Positions 56,604-64,000 of a DNA stretch of 64,000 bases are shown here, piece after piece. The stretch covers positions 2,362,501-2,426,500 of the forward strand of contig NZ_AP025732.1 in the NCBI RefSeq assembly GCF_023734775.1. The letters are read 5' to 3'. Made by a program: the position numbers and the translations under genes. The notes below the pieces were generated by a model. That model was not told the origin of the DNA, ran no database searches, and saw only the letters and a list, made by a program, of their open reading frames with translations. Origin of the DNA: Nostoc cf. commune SO-36 (GTDB lineage Bacteria; Cyanobacteriota; Cyanobacteriia; Cyanobacteriales; Nostocaceae). Each line of letters begins with the position of its first letter. Within the stretch, counting starts at the first letter, position 1.

Positions 56604-56862
56604 AGTCTTTGATACTCGTGAACTGAGTCTTTGATACTCGTGAATGAGTCTTTGATACTCGTGAATGAGTCTTTGATACTCGTGAATGAGTCTTTGATAC
56701 TCGTGAATGAGTCTTTAATACTCGTGAATGAGTCTTTGATACTCGCAGACGAGTCTTTGATACTCGTGAATGAGTCTTTGATACTCGCGGACGAGTCTTT
56801 GATACTCGCGGACGAGTCTTTGATACTCGTGGACGAGTCTTTGATACTCGTGAATGAGTCTT
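56604..56862. repeat. 21-bp tandem repeat, about 12 units
   Basis: Repeating unit GAGTCTTTGATACTCGTGAA plus T; several units carry GCAGAC, GCGGAC or GTGGAC in place of GTGAAT. The first spacing is 23 bp, the rest 21 bp. Open frames cross it on both strands but are not considered genes. Confidence 0.95.
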
Positions 56863-56863
56863 G

Positions 56864-56972
56864 TCTCGTTCCCAGTCTCCGACTGGGAATGCCCTCATAG
56901 AGGCTCCGCCTCTCTTGCTGGCGGCAGAGCCGCTTTTAAGTTGCATTTCCAGCCCAGAGGCTGGAAACGAGA
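56864..56972. repeat. Dispersed palindromic repeat (CGTTCCCAG-type)
   Basis: TCTCGTTCCCAGTCTCCGAC to GCTGGAAACGAGA with internal stem GAGGCTCCGCCTC and GCGGCAGAGCCGC-like arm. This family of repeats, opening with CGTTCCCAG and closing with CTGG(G/A)AACGAG, is common in Nostoc-type genomes. Confidence 0.75.
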
Positions 56973-57068
56973 TTTGACAAAGCTTTTAGCTTAAGTTGAC
57001 ACCAATGAGCATTGCTGTGCCCTTACGACAAATATAGTTCGAATACATGAAAAGTGCTGTAATTCAGT

Positions 57069-57236
57069 TGAAGAAGAATTCAGAAGTCAGAATTCAGGAG
57101 TCAGAATCAAGACGCGACGCTCGAATACTCGCTAATGCTACGCTATCGTGGACTCGCTACCGCTACGCTATCCACCACTCGTACAGAATTCATACCTGTT
57201 TTCTGACTCCTGACTCCTGAATTCTGTTTAGATAAA
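57069..57236 (+). repeat. MITE-like dispersed element, short copy 2
   Basis: It has the same two ends as the element at 41357 (GAAGAATTCAGAAGTCAGAA and GACTCCTGACTCCTGAATTC) but lacks most of the central hairpin region, giving about 168 bp. It flanks the GNAT/NIPSNAP cassette on its left. Confidence 0.88.
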
Positions 57237-57312
57237 ATATCGCAAACTAGGGTTGTCGGCAGCCACTGACCAGAAACGTTATGCCAACATTTGAAGAATT
57301 AAGAATTAATAG

Positions 57313-57795
57313 ATGATTGAAATTTTTGAAGCAGACCTGAGTATACTTGCTCATGCAGAGGTTATGGTGCAATTGATGGATGAGTATGCACTCGACCCGA
57401 TGGGTGGTAGTAAAGGTTTGTCGGATTACGTTAAAGCAAATCTCTCAGCAGAGCTTGCAAAAAGAAAAGCGGCTCATGTCATTCTTGCGCTTGTCGATAC
57501 CAAACCCGCAGGGCTTGTTGTCTGCTTAGAAGGATTTTCTACGTTCGCGTGTAAGCCATTACTTAATATTCACGATGTCATCGTTGCTTTACCCTACCGT
57601 GGTAGAGGCTTGTCCAAACTGCTGCTACAGAAAGCGGAGGAGATAGCGTTGGATTTGGGTTGCTGCAAACTCACGCTAGAGGTACTAGAAGGAAACCATG
57701 TTGCCCAGTCAGCATACAAGGCGTGCGGATTCAGTGGTTATGAGCTAAATCCCCAGATGGGCAAGGCATTATTTTGGGAGAAGAAACTAGGATAG
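57313..57795 (+). CDS. GNAT-family N-acetyltransferase
   Basis: A 160-residue acetyl-CoA-dependent acetyltransferase. The central strand and acetyl-CoA loop read I-H-D-V-I-V-A-L-P-Y-R-G-R-G-L-S-K-L-L (R/Q-x-x-G-x-G/A pattern), followed by A-L-D-L-G-C-C-K-L-T-L-E-V and A-Q-S-A-Y-K-A-C-G-F, motif B. The substrate is unknown; protein N-termini, polyamines or small toxins are all possible. It is on the plus strand within the minus-strand injection locus, 38 bp before a NIPSNAP gene. Confidence 0.88.
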   Translation: MIEIFEADLSILAHAEVMVQLMDEYALDPMGGSKGLSDYVKANLSAELAKRKAAHVILALVDTKPAGLVVCLEGFSTFACKPLLNIHDVIVALPYRGRGLSKLLLQKAEEIALDLGCCKLTLEVLEGNHVAQSAYKACGFSGYELNPQMGKALFWEKKLG

Positions 57796-57833
57796 GTGAC
57801 TGATGAGGAGAAAAGTCCTGAAAGCAGATTGAT

Positions 57834-58157
57834 ATGATTACTTGCTATTTGCGCTACGTTATCGATCCTGACAAAATTTCGGATTTTGAAGCATACGGAT
57901 GTATGTGGATTCCGTTGGTGGAAAAATTTGGTGGAAAACATCACGGGTACTTTCTTCCACATGAAGGAGCTAATAATATTGCCGTAGCTCTGTTCAGTTT
58001 TCCCAGCCTTGCAGCATACGAGCAATACCGGATAGACTCTCAGCAAGATCCGGCTTGTCGGAAAGCGTATGAATTTGCGCGTCGAACAAAGTGTATTGTT
58101 AGTTATGAGCGATCATTTATGCGCCCAGTTTTAGGCGATATTAACAATTTTCAATAA
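57834..58157 (+). CDS. NIPSNAP-family protein
   Basis: A 107-residue ferredoxin-like-fold (dimeric alpha-beta barrel) protein: M-I-T-C-Y-L-R-Y-V-I-D-P-D-K-I-S-D-F-E-A-Y, W-I-P-L-V-E-K-F-G-G-K-H-H-G-Y and F-S-F-P-S-L-A-A-Y-E-Q-Y. The family is a small heme/substrate-binding or mitochondrial-related fold with no general enzymatic role defined. GAGGAGAAAA lies about 25 nt upstream. It forms a two-gene unit with the GNAT gene, and both interrupt the eCIS cluster. Confidence 0.85.
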   Translation: MITCYLRYVIDPDKISDFEAYGCMWIPLVEKFGGKHHGYFLPHEGANNIAVALFSFPSLAAYEQYRIDSQQDPACRKAYEFARRTKCIVSYERSFMRPVLGDINNFQ

Positions 58158-58235
58158 AACAGTGGATGAACGGAGTTCTGAGATGGATGAATAAAGTTCC
58201 AACTCTCCCCTCCTTCATCTCCTCTACTTTTCCAA

Positions 58236-58735
58236 TCAGCCGCCAATCAAAACAGTAAAATCGCCTTTGATAATTTTATTCGGTGGCCCCAATGCTTCTA
58301 AAACGGTGTCCCCCATCCGAGATGCAGGTAGATTGTTAATCAGCACAGTCTGACTACCATCAATCACAACCCCAGGGCCGTGGGGAGGTAGGGGTAAAGG
58401 TGTGGCGCAATTATGATATATCAGCACCTGCGGCAGCAGCTGCGATCGCAGCTACCCATAGTAGCTGCTGATGTTGCCTTTGTAGCTTGTTCGGCAGCTA
58501 GAGCAGCCGGTGCCCTGGTGTACCAGCAGCCGCCTTAGTAGCAGCCTCAGCCACTTGAATAGCCGTATCAGAAACTTGTTTAGCAGACTGTAAACCTGGT
58601 ACTGCTGCTGCAAGCACACCCCGCCATGCAGGTAAAGACCCAATCAATACATTGGGACTACCCGGACCCTCCTGTTAATACTGGGGGTAAGGGGTGCGCT
58701 ACATTGTCGGTAATTCTTGCTGCTGGTTTACCCAT
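58236..58735 (-). pseudogene. eCIS PAAR-like spike tip gene, multiply frameshifted
   Basis: From ATG 58735: M-G-K-P-A-A-R-I-T-D-N-V-A-H-P-L-P-P-V-L-T-G-G, the PAAR N-terminus. An extra base near 58662 shifts to S-P-N-V-L-I-G-S-L-P-A-W-R-G-V, then A-A-A-V-P-G-L-Q-S-A-K-Q; another lesion near 58514 leads to A-P-A-A-L-A-A-E-Q-A-T-K; further shifts are needed near 58415-58460 to reach N-C-A-T-P-L-P-L-P-P-H-G-P-G-V-V-I-D-G and the final G-D-F-T-V-L-I-G-G. Three to four lesions make this the most damaged gene of the block. PAAR proteins cap the VgrG spike and are needed for puncture and cargo loading. Confidence 0.8.
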
Positions 58736-58858
58736 CACAACCTCCTAATAGTGTAGTGTCTTTAATCTCTTGCCTCTGTGTTCTCTGTGCCTCTGTGGTT
58801 TAAAAGTAATTTATCTAACCACAGAGGCACAGAGAGCGCTGAGAAAAAACATAGAAAA

Positions 58859-60589
58859 TTAATTAAGGCGAATCATCGCACCTTTAACTGTAATTGTGCC
58901 AGTGGCTGAAATATCTATATTTCCAGCAGCATCTAATGACATATTACCTGTTGATTTCACTGAAACAGATTTAGCCATATCGTCCATTTTGATTTTATGA
59001 CCGCCTTTGGTTTCAATCTCTATGCACCTTTGACTATCATTGAGATATATTTTGTGACCGTCTTTAGTTTCTACGCGAATACCTGTTTTACTACTTCCTT
59101 TGTCTTCTTCAACAAACTGTAGAACATGACCCACACGAGTTTTAATGGTGCGTAATCTTACACCACTTGTAACTGAGTCATCTACCTTTTCGGGTGGTGC
59201 ATCTTTACCATTCCATACTCCACCAATGACGTAGGGACGGTGAATATCTCCATGCTCAAAACCTACTAAAACTTCATCGTTTACCTCTGGCAAACAGTCA
59301 AAACCTCTGTTTGGGCCTGCTCCCAAAGCTACAACTCTCGCCCAGTTACTTTCATGTTCTTCTGTCATCGTTGGGAACTTAACTTTCACTCTGCCCATTT
59401 TCTCTGGGTCTTTGTTATTAGTTACAATTCCGACTAATAAAGTCTCAGATGGCTGTAGGCTTTTTTGTGGAGATAGAGTTGTGAATAAGCTACCAGAACG
59501 TAGTCCCCGGACGCTGAAATTAGTTTCATAAACACGCTGATTGAAGAAATGGCGTGTTTCTGTAATATAGTACTTACCATTATAGCGATCGCCCATACCT
59601 TCAAGTTTAACAACTCGTCCCGGACGAATCTCAGGATTCCCTGTGGCTTTGGCATCTGCATAAACAAATTCTCCTCCGAGTTCATCACACAAAGCCTGAG
59701 CCATATCCTTTGCTTGCTTTTCACTGGCAACAGGTTTATCTACAACAGTCATTTTGGGAGAATTAAGATTAGAAAATGCAGTACTTGTACTACTTCCTAG
59801 CTTATTACCTGTCTCAGTTACTTGCTTCTCTTTCTTGGCTGTTTGACTAATCAATCTTTTCTGGCTATAGTCCCAGGCACGTACTTCCACAGAACTCACC
59901 TGTTCAGCACTGGTGACGCGGGTACTAAACTTACTAATATCAACTAGCCATTTTAGTGGCAAATCTCCCTGAACTTTTGGGTTGCAAAAATTTACTTTGT
60001 CGTCTGTAATAAATAATTCAAAGCCAATGCGGGCAGCCCGTTCCCGCAAAAACTCCATATTAGTTTGATTTTCTTGAAAGACATACTTATGAACTTCACT
60101 AGTTGACTCTATATTACCTAGTTTTATTCCTACTTCTTTAACTACTTTCTTGACTATATCGCTATCAGTTTCATTCAAAAAAGAACGATTGTAACGGCCT
60201 CTGTGAAGACGATGAGAAATATCATAGCCACGAACAATTACATCAGCTTCAGATTTCTCATTGAAGTGAACTTCCATTGCTGTAATTTCGCCTTCCATCA
60301 AAAAACTTTCTAAATCTTTTTTGAAATTAAGATTTTGAGTAGTACTTCCACTAAAACCCAACTTTACTTTTTTGCCAATCTTAAATACCTGCTCATATCG
60401 CCAAGGCTTGTTTTCTGAGCGTTCAGAAGTGGAAAGATAGCTATTATGTACTACTAGAGTAAACATTGCTGGTAAATGAAGGCTTTCTTCTATGGTGATT
60501 TGCACCAAATCTTTCATCAATTCTGAATAATCATTTAGTCCTTCTATCTGGATTTGAGGTTGACTTAAATAGAGGCTTTCTTTTGTCAT
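58859..60589 (-). CDS. VgrG-like spike protein (Afp8-like, gpV/gpD fusion)
   Basis: The 576-residue protein begins at ATG 60589 (M-T-K-E-S-L-Y-L-S-Q-P-Q-I-Q-I-E-G); an upstream extension is open but lacks family character. The first two thirds resemble the gpD/gp27-like hub (Y-D-I-S-H-R-L-H-R-G-R-Y-N-R-S-F; F-L-R-E-R-A-A-R-I-G-F-E-L). Residues about 385-480 form the gp5 OB-fold (L-V-G-I-V-T-N-N-K-D-P-E-K-M-G-R-V-K-V; G-F-D-C-L-P-E-V-N-D-E-V-L-V-G-F-E-H-G-D), and a C-terminal beta-helix needle follows (H-K-I-Y-L-N-D). It is intact and sits immediately before the PAAR relic in the transcription order. Confidence 0.9.
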   Translation of the reverse strand: MTKESLYLSQPQIQIEGLNDYSELMKDLVQITIEESLHLPAMFTLVVHNSYLSTSERSENKPWRYEQVFKIGKKVKLGFSGSTTQNLNFKKDLESFLMEGEITAMEVHFNEKSEADVIVRGYDISHRLHRGRYNRSFLNETDSDIVKKVVKEVGIKLGNIESTSEVHKYVFQENQTNMEFLRERAARIGFELFITDDKVNFCNPKVQGDLPLKWLVDISKFSTRVTSAEQVSSVEVRAWDYSQKRLISQTAKKEKQVTETGNKLGSSTSTAFSNLNSPKMTVVDKPVASEKQAKDMAQALCDELGGEFVYADAKATGNPEIRPGRVVKLEGMGDRYNGKYYITETRHFFNQRVYETNFSVRGLRSGSLFTTLSPQKSLQPSETLLVGIVTNNKDPEKMGRVKVKFPTMTEEHESNWARVVALGAGPNRGFDCLPEVNDEVLVGFEHGDIHRPYVIGGVWNGKDAPPEKVDDSVTSGVRLRTIKTRVGHVLQFVEEDKGSSKTGIRVETKDGHKIYLNDSQRCIEIETKGGHKIKMDDMAKSVSVKSTGNMSLDAAGNIDISATGTITVKGAMIRLN

Positions 60590-60659
60590 AACTATTATTT
60601 TATAAGCAGTAGATATTTCGAGTAACCTTGAAAGATAGCGAAGTGACAAATAAGTATTT

Positions 60660-60986
60660 ATCTAAACAGAATTCAGGAGTCAGGAGTCAGAATTCAGTAT
60701 CAATTCTGTACGAGTGGCGGATAGCGTAGCGTATACCCTTCGGGATGCTTCGCTTAGAGCGAGTATTCGAGCGTCGCGTCTGAATAAACGGGTTTAAGAC
60801 CCCCACTAAATTTTCAATTTAGTGGTCTTCAATCAGTCGCGGGTCTGAATCTGCGACTGATAGCGTTCGCTTTTAGCGTCTCTAAGAGTTGCGTTAGCGA
60901 GTCCGCGATAGCGGAGCGTTAGCGAGTATTTTCGAGTCGCGTCTTGATTCTGACTCCTGAATTCTGACTTCTGAATTCTTCTTCAA
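60660..60986 (-). repeat. MITE-like dispersed element, copy 3 (inverse)
   Basis: Almost base for base the reverse complement of the element at 41357-41707, including the CCACTAAATT/AATTTAGTGG hairpin and both ends. It lies between the VgrG-like and tube-binding genes, so it probably adds a hairpin-rich spacer to the operon mRNA. Confidence 0.92.
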
Positions 60987-60994
60987 AAATTTGG

Positions 60995-61558
60995 TTAATT
61001 TGGTTTATCAGTTGGCCCCAATTTTTCATTTGCCTGACGATCTTTGCCTTTAGAAGCTGATTCTTTTCCTCCAGGAATATTGTTCTTATCTACTTCTTGC
61101 AAAGATATATCTACCAGTGCCCTGACTGGAGTACCATCTGTAAGAAACATATTTAAAGTGTAAGTTAAACTCGTAATTACGCAATAAAAATATTCGGTTC
61201 CCCATGTAAATATATAAACAGGTGGACGCGTATCAGGTTTATTATCTATACTTTCTACACCTTTTTTAATAATATTTATATACTTCATTACCGATTCTTT
61301 AGTTTCATAAGTATCAAATAGCAATTGTTTAAGTGTAAATTTGTAAGGCTCAACGCCAGAAAAATTAACTTTAGGGATAAGATCGGTACTTCTATTTCCT
61401 TGCTCACTTTCCCACTTAACAGTTCTAGTAAAACTAATATCTGTCGGATTAAACATCAATTCAATATCTTTTGTTGCTCCACTTTTATAAGCCACAAGTT
61501 TGGCTTTTTGAAGTTGTGGTTGACGCTTTTGAGTAACAATAATTGCTGGGCTTGCCAT
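60995..61558 (-). CDS. CIS tube/baseplate-hub connecting protein (Afp7-like)
   Basis: From ATG 61558 (GGAG about 10 nt upstream) the 187-residue product begins M-A-S-P-A-I-I-V-T-Q-K. It carries the hallmark of tube-terminating hub proteins: K-A-K-L-V-A-Y-K-S-G, I-E-L-M-F-N-P-T-D-I-S-F-T-R-T-V-K-W, F-T-L-K-Q-L-L-F-D-T-Y-E and P-P-V-Y-I-F-T-W-G-T. These proteins join the inner tube to the VgrG-like spike. The C-terminus is a short charged tail. No LysM motif is clear in it. Intact and in canonical gene order. Confidence 0.87.
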   Translation of the reverse strand: MASPAIIVTQKRQPQLQKAKLVAYKSGATKDIELMFNPTDISFTRTVKWESEQGNRSTDLIPKVNFSGVEPYKFTLKQLLFDTYETKESVMKYINIIKKGVESIDNKPDTRPPVYIFTWGTEYFYCVITSLTYTLNMFLTDGTPVRALVDISLQEVDKNNIPGGKESASKGKDRQANEKLGPTDKPN

Positions 61559-61596
61559 TTGAGTATTTCTCCGAAAATTAATTATTGAATGGAAAT

Positions 61597-63993
61597 CTAC
61601 CAAGGTAATCTACCTGAGTAACCGCCATGACGTTCTCGCTCAATTTCTATCCTTTGTCGTAATCTGGTATAAATTTCACGGGCTAAAGCTTCAAGATTAG
61701 CCGCATCATCTTTGTCATCTTTTTGAGGGGATGAGGATGCGCTCTCTATTGTCTGAGTTACCGGTTGTATTTCTCTAGATATATCTGGTAGAGTGACTTC
61801 TCCACCATCAGCAAAGCCTTGAGGTGTAGGAAGGTGTTTAGCAAAAATTTGTGGAGATTCGGAAACATGGGAAAATTCATAATTTTGGCTGTTAGCTTCC
61901 CCACTATTAAAATTAAAGCTAGTGAATTCATCATTATTTCCATTTAGTAAATCTTCCACACTTGACCATTGAGAAGGTGTGTTTGACCATTGGGAAGATG
62001 TGTTAGTGGTGGGATTTGCTTTTCGGAAAATCATGGGAGGTGATGAGTATTGAGGTGAAGGTTCATCCACATTACTTGTTTCGTTTTGAAGAGGATTAAG
62101 CTGTGGAGAATTGAATATCGAAAGCTTTTGTCTACTAATATTCAACCCCAAGGAAGAAGGAATTAAAGAATTAGATATCTGAGGTGAGTCAGTCTCAGCA
62201 CTTTTTAGTTGTAATGAAGTGTCTGGAAAAGAATCGACTTTAGTCGGAGTTTCTGGAGAGGTTGTTTCTTCTGATTCTTGAACATTGGGTGTCTGTAAAC
62301 TGGGAAGGATGATATCGTGCGGTGTCCCACCAGTGTTGATGTGGTGTAGTAAAGGTAAATTCTTCTGTGCATCCCTGGTATTAATTACAAACTCTCCAGG
62401 TGTAAGCATTGCAGGTACAGTATCGGAAGATGCTATCTGCTGACGATTTTCAACTGGGGAAGCTGTTACATGACCACCAGTAGCATAACCTTTAGGTGCT
62501 GGCAAATTTTTTGCGATCGCATTTTGCTCAACTTCAGATGGTATGCTGACATTATTTTGCGTAGGAAATTCTGATTCTACTGTTTGTTCATTGTCAATAA
62601 TTTGCCTGAAAATACTCTCAGTTTCTCCAATCTCAGGCGATATTGTGGTAATTATTGGTGTTTCACCAATCTCAGGCAATGTGGCGGGAAGTGGTGCGTA
62701 GACGCCTAGTGGTTTATCATTAGACATCGCAGGTTGAACAATCTCAGGCGATATTGTGGTAATTATTGGTGTTTCACCAATCTCAGGCGATGTGGCGGGA
62801 AGTGGTGCGTAGACGCCTAGTGGTCTATCGTTAGACATCGCAGGTTGAACAATCTCAGGCGATATTGTGGTAATTATTGGTGTTTCACCAATCTCAGGCG
62901 ATGTGGCGGGAAGTGTTGGTGCGTATACGCCTAGTGGTCTATCGTTAGACATCGCAGGTTGAACAATCTCAGGTGATGTGGTGGTAATTATTGGTGTTTC
63001 ACCAATCTCAGGCAATGTGGCGGGAAGTGGTGCGTAAACGCCTAGCGGTTTATCGTTAAACATCGCAGGTTGAACAATCTCAGGTGATGTGGTGGTAATT
63101 ATTGGTGTTTCACCAATCTCAGGCGATGTGGCGGGAAGTGTTGGTGCGTATACGCCTAGCGGTTTGTCGTTAGACATTGCAGGTTCAACAATCTCAGGTG
63201 GTGCTAAGATTGGCTGAATTTCTGTAGACTCTCTGGTAGTATTCTCAACATTGCTGTCATGTTCCAATGAAGTCACATTTGCTGAGACATCTGAAACATT
63301 AACCGTCATAGCAGATTGTGACTCTAAAGTTACTAACTGTTCTTTGCTATCAGAGTTTCTAAATAAATTAGGTGTGTCTTCAACATCGGTTGAAGTAGGT
63401 GTTAGCTGAACAGGGCTACTAGCTGGAAACTCACTCAGAACATTAGAATCAATTTCTTGTTGTATTGTAATAGGGCTTTTTACAACTGAAGACTCATAAT
63501 TAGGTGCAACACCATCCGGTAGGGCAGAATAACCGTGCGCCCCTACGGTATTTTGATCGTTGCCCAAAGAATGCAGTAAAGTCGGTGCATCATCAACATT
63601 GGGTGAAGTAAGTGTTGACAACAAAGGTAGAGAATTATCAACAACAGCATTATCTGTAATAAAATTACTCGCAATGCTTTCTGATATCAAGTTTGGCTCA
63701 GTGGCTTTAATTGTCTCTAAATTAATATTTATATTTGCTGATTCTCCTTCCGACGATGGAGAAGTTAAAAATGGTGATACGTCTTTTTTTTGTATTAAAT
63801 TTGTCGATAAAGGGCTAGTTTGATTATCAACTACAGAAGGAAACCTATATGTTTCAATATGCTGTTGTGGCAGTGTTGGACTGAATGGGATATTTGAGAT
63901 ATTAACTGATTCTGATGTATCGGTAATTATTGGTTGCTCATTATCAGTAAAGTTACTATGCGGGAAAAATCCATGCTCTACATTATTATGCAA
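61597..63993 (-). CDS. Pro/Ser/Thr-rich eCIS-locus protein with tape-measure-like motifs
   Basis: The open frame covers 798 residues and continues to the window's right edge, so the true start may lie outside. It is low in complexity and unstructured, with acidic and Ser/Thr/Pro content. Five near-identical 36-37-residue repeats (S-P-E-I-V-Q-P-A-M-S-N-D-K-P-L-G-V-Y-A-P core) lie at bases about 62618-63191. Twice it carries a L-P-x-P-x-G-x-A-x-G-G motif and once the phage tail-length protein motif V-P-A-M-L-T-P-G-E-F-V-I. The C-terminal helix (L-A-R-E-I-Y-T-R-L-R-Q-R-I-E-I-E-R-E-R-H) is typical of cyanobacterial eCIS loci. It precedes the tube-binding gene and overlaps its upstream region by a few bases. 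Confidence 0.7.
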   Translation of the reverse strand: MHNNVEHGFFPHSNFTDNEQPIITDTSESVNISNIPFSPTLPQQHIETYRFPSVVDNQTSPLSTNLIQKKDVSPFLTSPSSEGESANININLETIKATEPNLISESIASNFITDNAVVDNSLPLLSTLTSPNVDDAPTLLHSLGNDQNTVGAHGYSALPDGVAPNYESSVVKSPITIQQEIDSNVLSEFPASSPVQLTPTSTDVEDTPNLFRNSDSKEQLVTLESQSAMTVNVSDVSANVTSLEHDSNVENTTRESTEIQPILAPPEIVEPAMSNDKPLGVYAPTLPATSPEIGETPIITTTSPEIVQPAMFNDKPLGVYAPLPATLPEIGETPIITTTSPEIVQPAMSNDRPLGVYAPTLPATSPEIGETPIITTISPEIVQPAMSNDRPLGVYAPLPATSPEIGETPIITTISPEIVQPAMSNDKPLGVYAPLPATLPEIGETPIITTISPEIGETESIFRQIIDNEQTVESEFPTQNNVSIPSEVEQNAIAKNLPAPKGYATGGHVTASPVENRQQIASSDTVPAMLTPGEFVINTRDAQKNLPLLHHINTGGTPHDIILPSLQTPNVQESEETTSPETPTKVDSFPDTSLQLKSAETDSPQISNSLIPSSLGLNISRQKLSIFNSPQLNPLQNETSNVDEPSPQYSSPPMIFRKANPTTNTSSQWSNTPSQWSSVEDLLNGNNDEFTSFNFNSGEANSQNYEFSHVSESPQIFAKHLPTPQGFADGGEVTLPDISREIQPVTQTIESASSSPQKDDKDDAANLEALAREIYTRLRQRIEIERERHGGYSGRLPW
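62618..63191. repeat. Coding tandem repeat, five units of 108-111 bp
   Basis: The repeat unit runs from TCACCAATCTCAGGCGATGT through the C-G-C-C-T-A-G-T-G-G-T motif to the next TTGGTGTTTC. Unit length alternates between 36 and 37 codons through an extra Thr (A-P-T-L-P versus A-P-L-P). High identity suggests recent amplification. Confidence 0.85.
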
Positions 63994-64000
63994 AGGAAAT

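Noticed and set aside
56515..56946. Open frames in the second 21-bp array
   Set aside because: Repeat-only composition (S-L-I-L-V-N-E units or the opposite-strand equivalent) and no homology; array not gene.

Overview
The window comes from a filamentous, probably heterocyst-forming (Nostoc-like) cyanobacterium. The evidence is the very frequent HIP1 octamer (GCGATCGC), moderate-to-low GC, Nostoc-type dispersed palindromic repeats, and gene content: a DUF7219 protein, a DUF928 protein, a thylakoid-type FtsH, red chlorophyll catabolite reductase, CHAT/STAND/WD40 proteins, Uma2 nucleases and a cyanobacterial contractile injection locus. No rRNA, tRNA or CRISPR array was recognised.

Layout. 1-2229: most of a large membrane protein with a von Willebrand A-type domain, running off the left edge. 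2.6-4.6 kb: hisS and a lipocalin-like protein. 4.6-10.8 kb: an accessory island with an internally deleted aroA relic, toxin-antitoxin wreckage (RelB-like antitoxin, a RelE::VapB chimera, and a vapC broken by a 28-bp palindromic element), a single-chain restriction-modification-specificity enzyme, and an aspartic-protease/partner pair. 11.2-15.8 kb: aldehyde dehydrogenase, a nitrilase-fold protein with a substituted active site, RCCR and an NmrA-type reductase. 15.8-24.4 kb: divergent pbpC and a giant alpha-2-macroglobulin lipoprotein, the usual periplasmic pair. 24.5-25.1 kb: an intact antitoxin/PIN toxin pair. 25.5-30.6 kb: DUF7219, cobL, ilvB and an MFS exporter. 30.7-33.6 kb: a frameshifted hydrolase, a fluoride riboswitch in front of a cation:proton antiporter with a universal-stress domain, and a truncated crcB relic. 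34-40.5 kb: a ferrochelatase-family protein ending in eight histidines, then a CHAT-protease/STAND-NTPase/WD40 protein split by one extra A. 40.6-49.9 kb: FMN reductase, ftsH, DUF928 protein, Uma2 nuclease, serA, prmA.

50.0-64.0 kb: the downstream half of an extracellular (in cyanobacteria, thylakoid-associated) contractile injection system. On the minus strand, in transcription order, it has a Pro/Ser/Thr-rich protein with tape-measure-like motifs, a tube-binding protein, a VgrG-like spike, a PAAR tip, a gp25 baseplate protein, a gpJ-like baseplate protein, a gpI-like tail protein and a DUF4159-like protein. A cargo-like gene with the eCIS leader and a Cys-His-Asp (papain/transglutaminase-like) domain faces it. 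The sheath, tube and ATPase genes would lie beyond the right edge. Five of these genes (PAAR, gpJ, gpI, DUF4159 and cargo) carry frameshifts or stops while the spike, tube-binding and gp25 genes are intact. A repeat-flanked GNAT/NIPSNAP cassette sits inside the locus. Either the system is decaying or the assembly has many indel errors; raw reads would decide.

A recurring theme is repeat-driven gene remodelling: small palindromes break vapC, supply the C-terminus of RCCR, insert in frame into pbpC and form the N-terminus of the macroglobulin. Three unrelated 21-bp tandem arrays and three full copies (plus a fragment) of a MITE-like element are also present.
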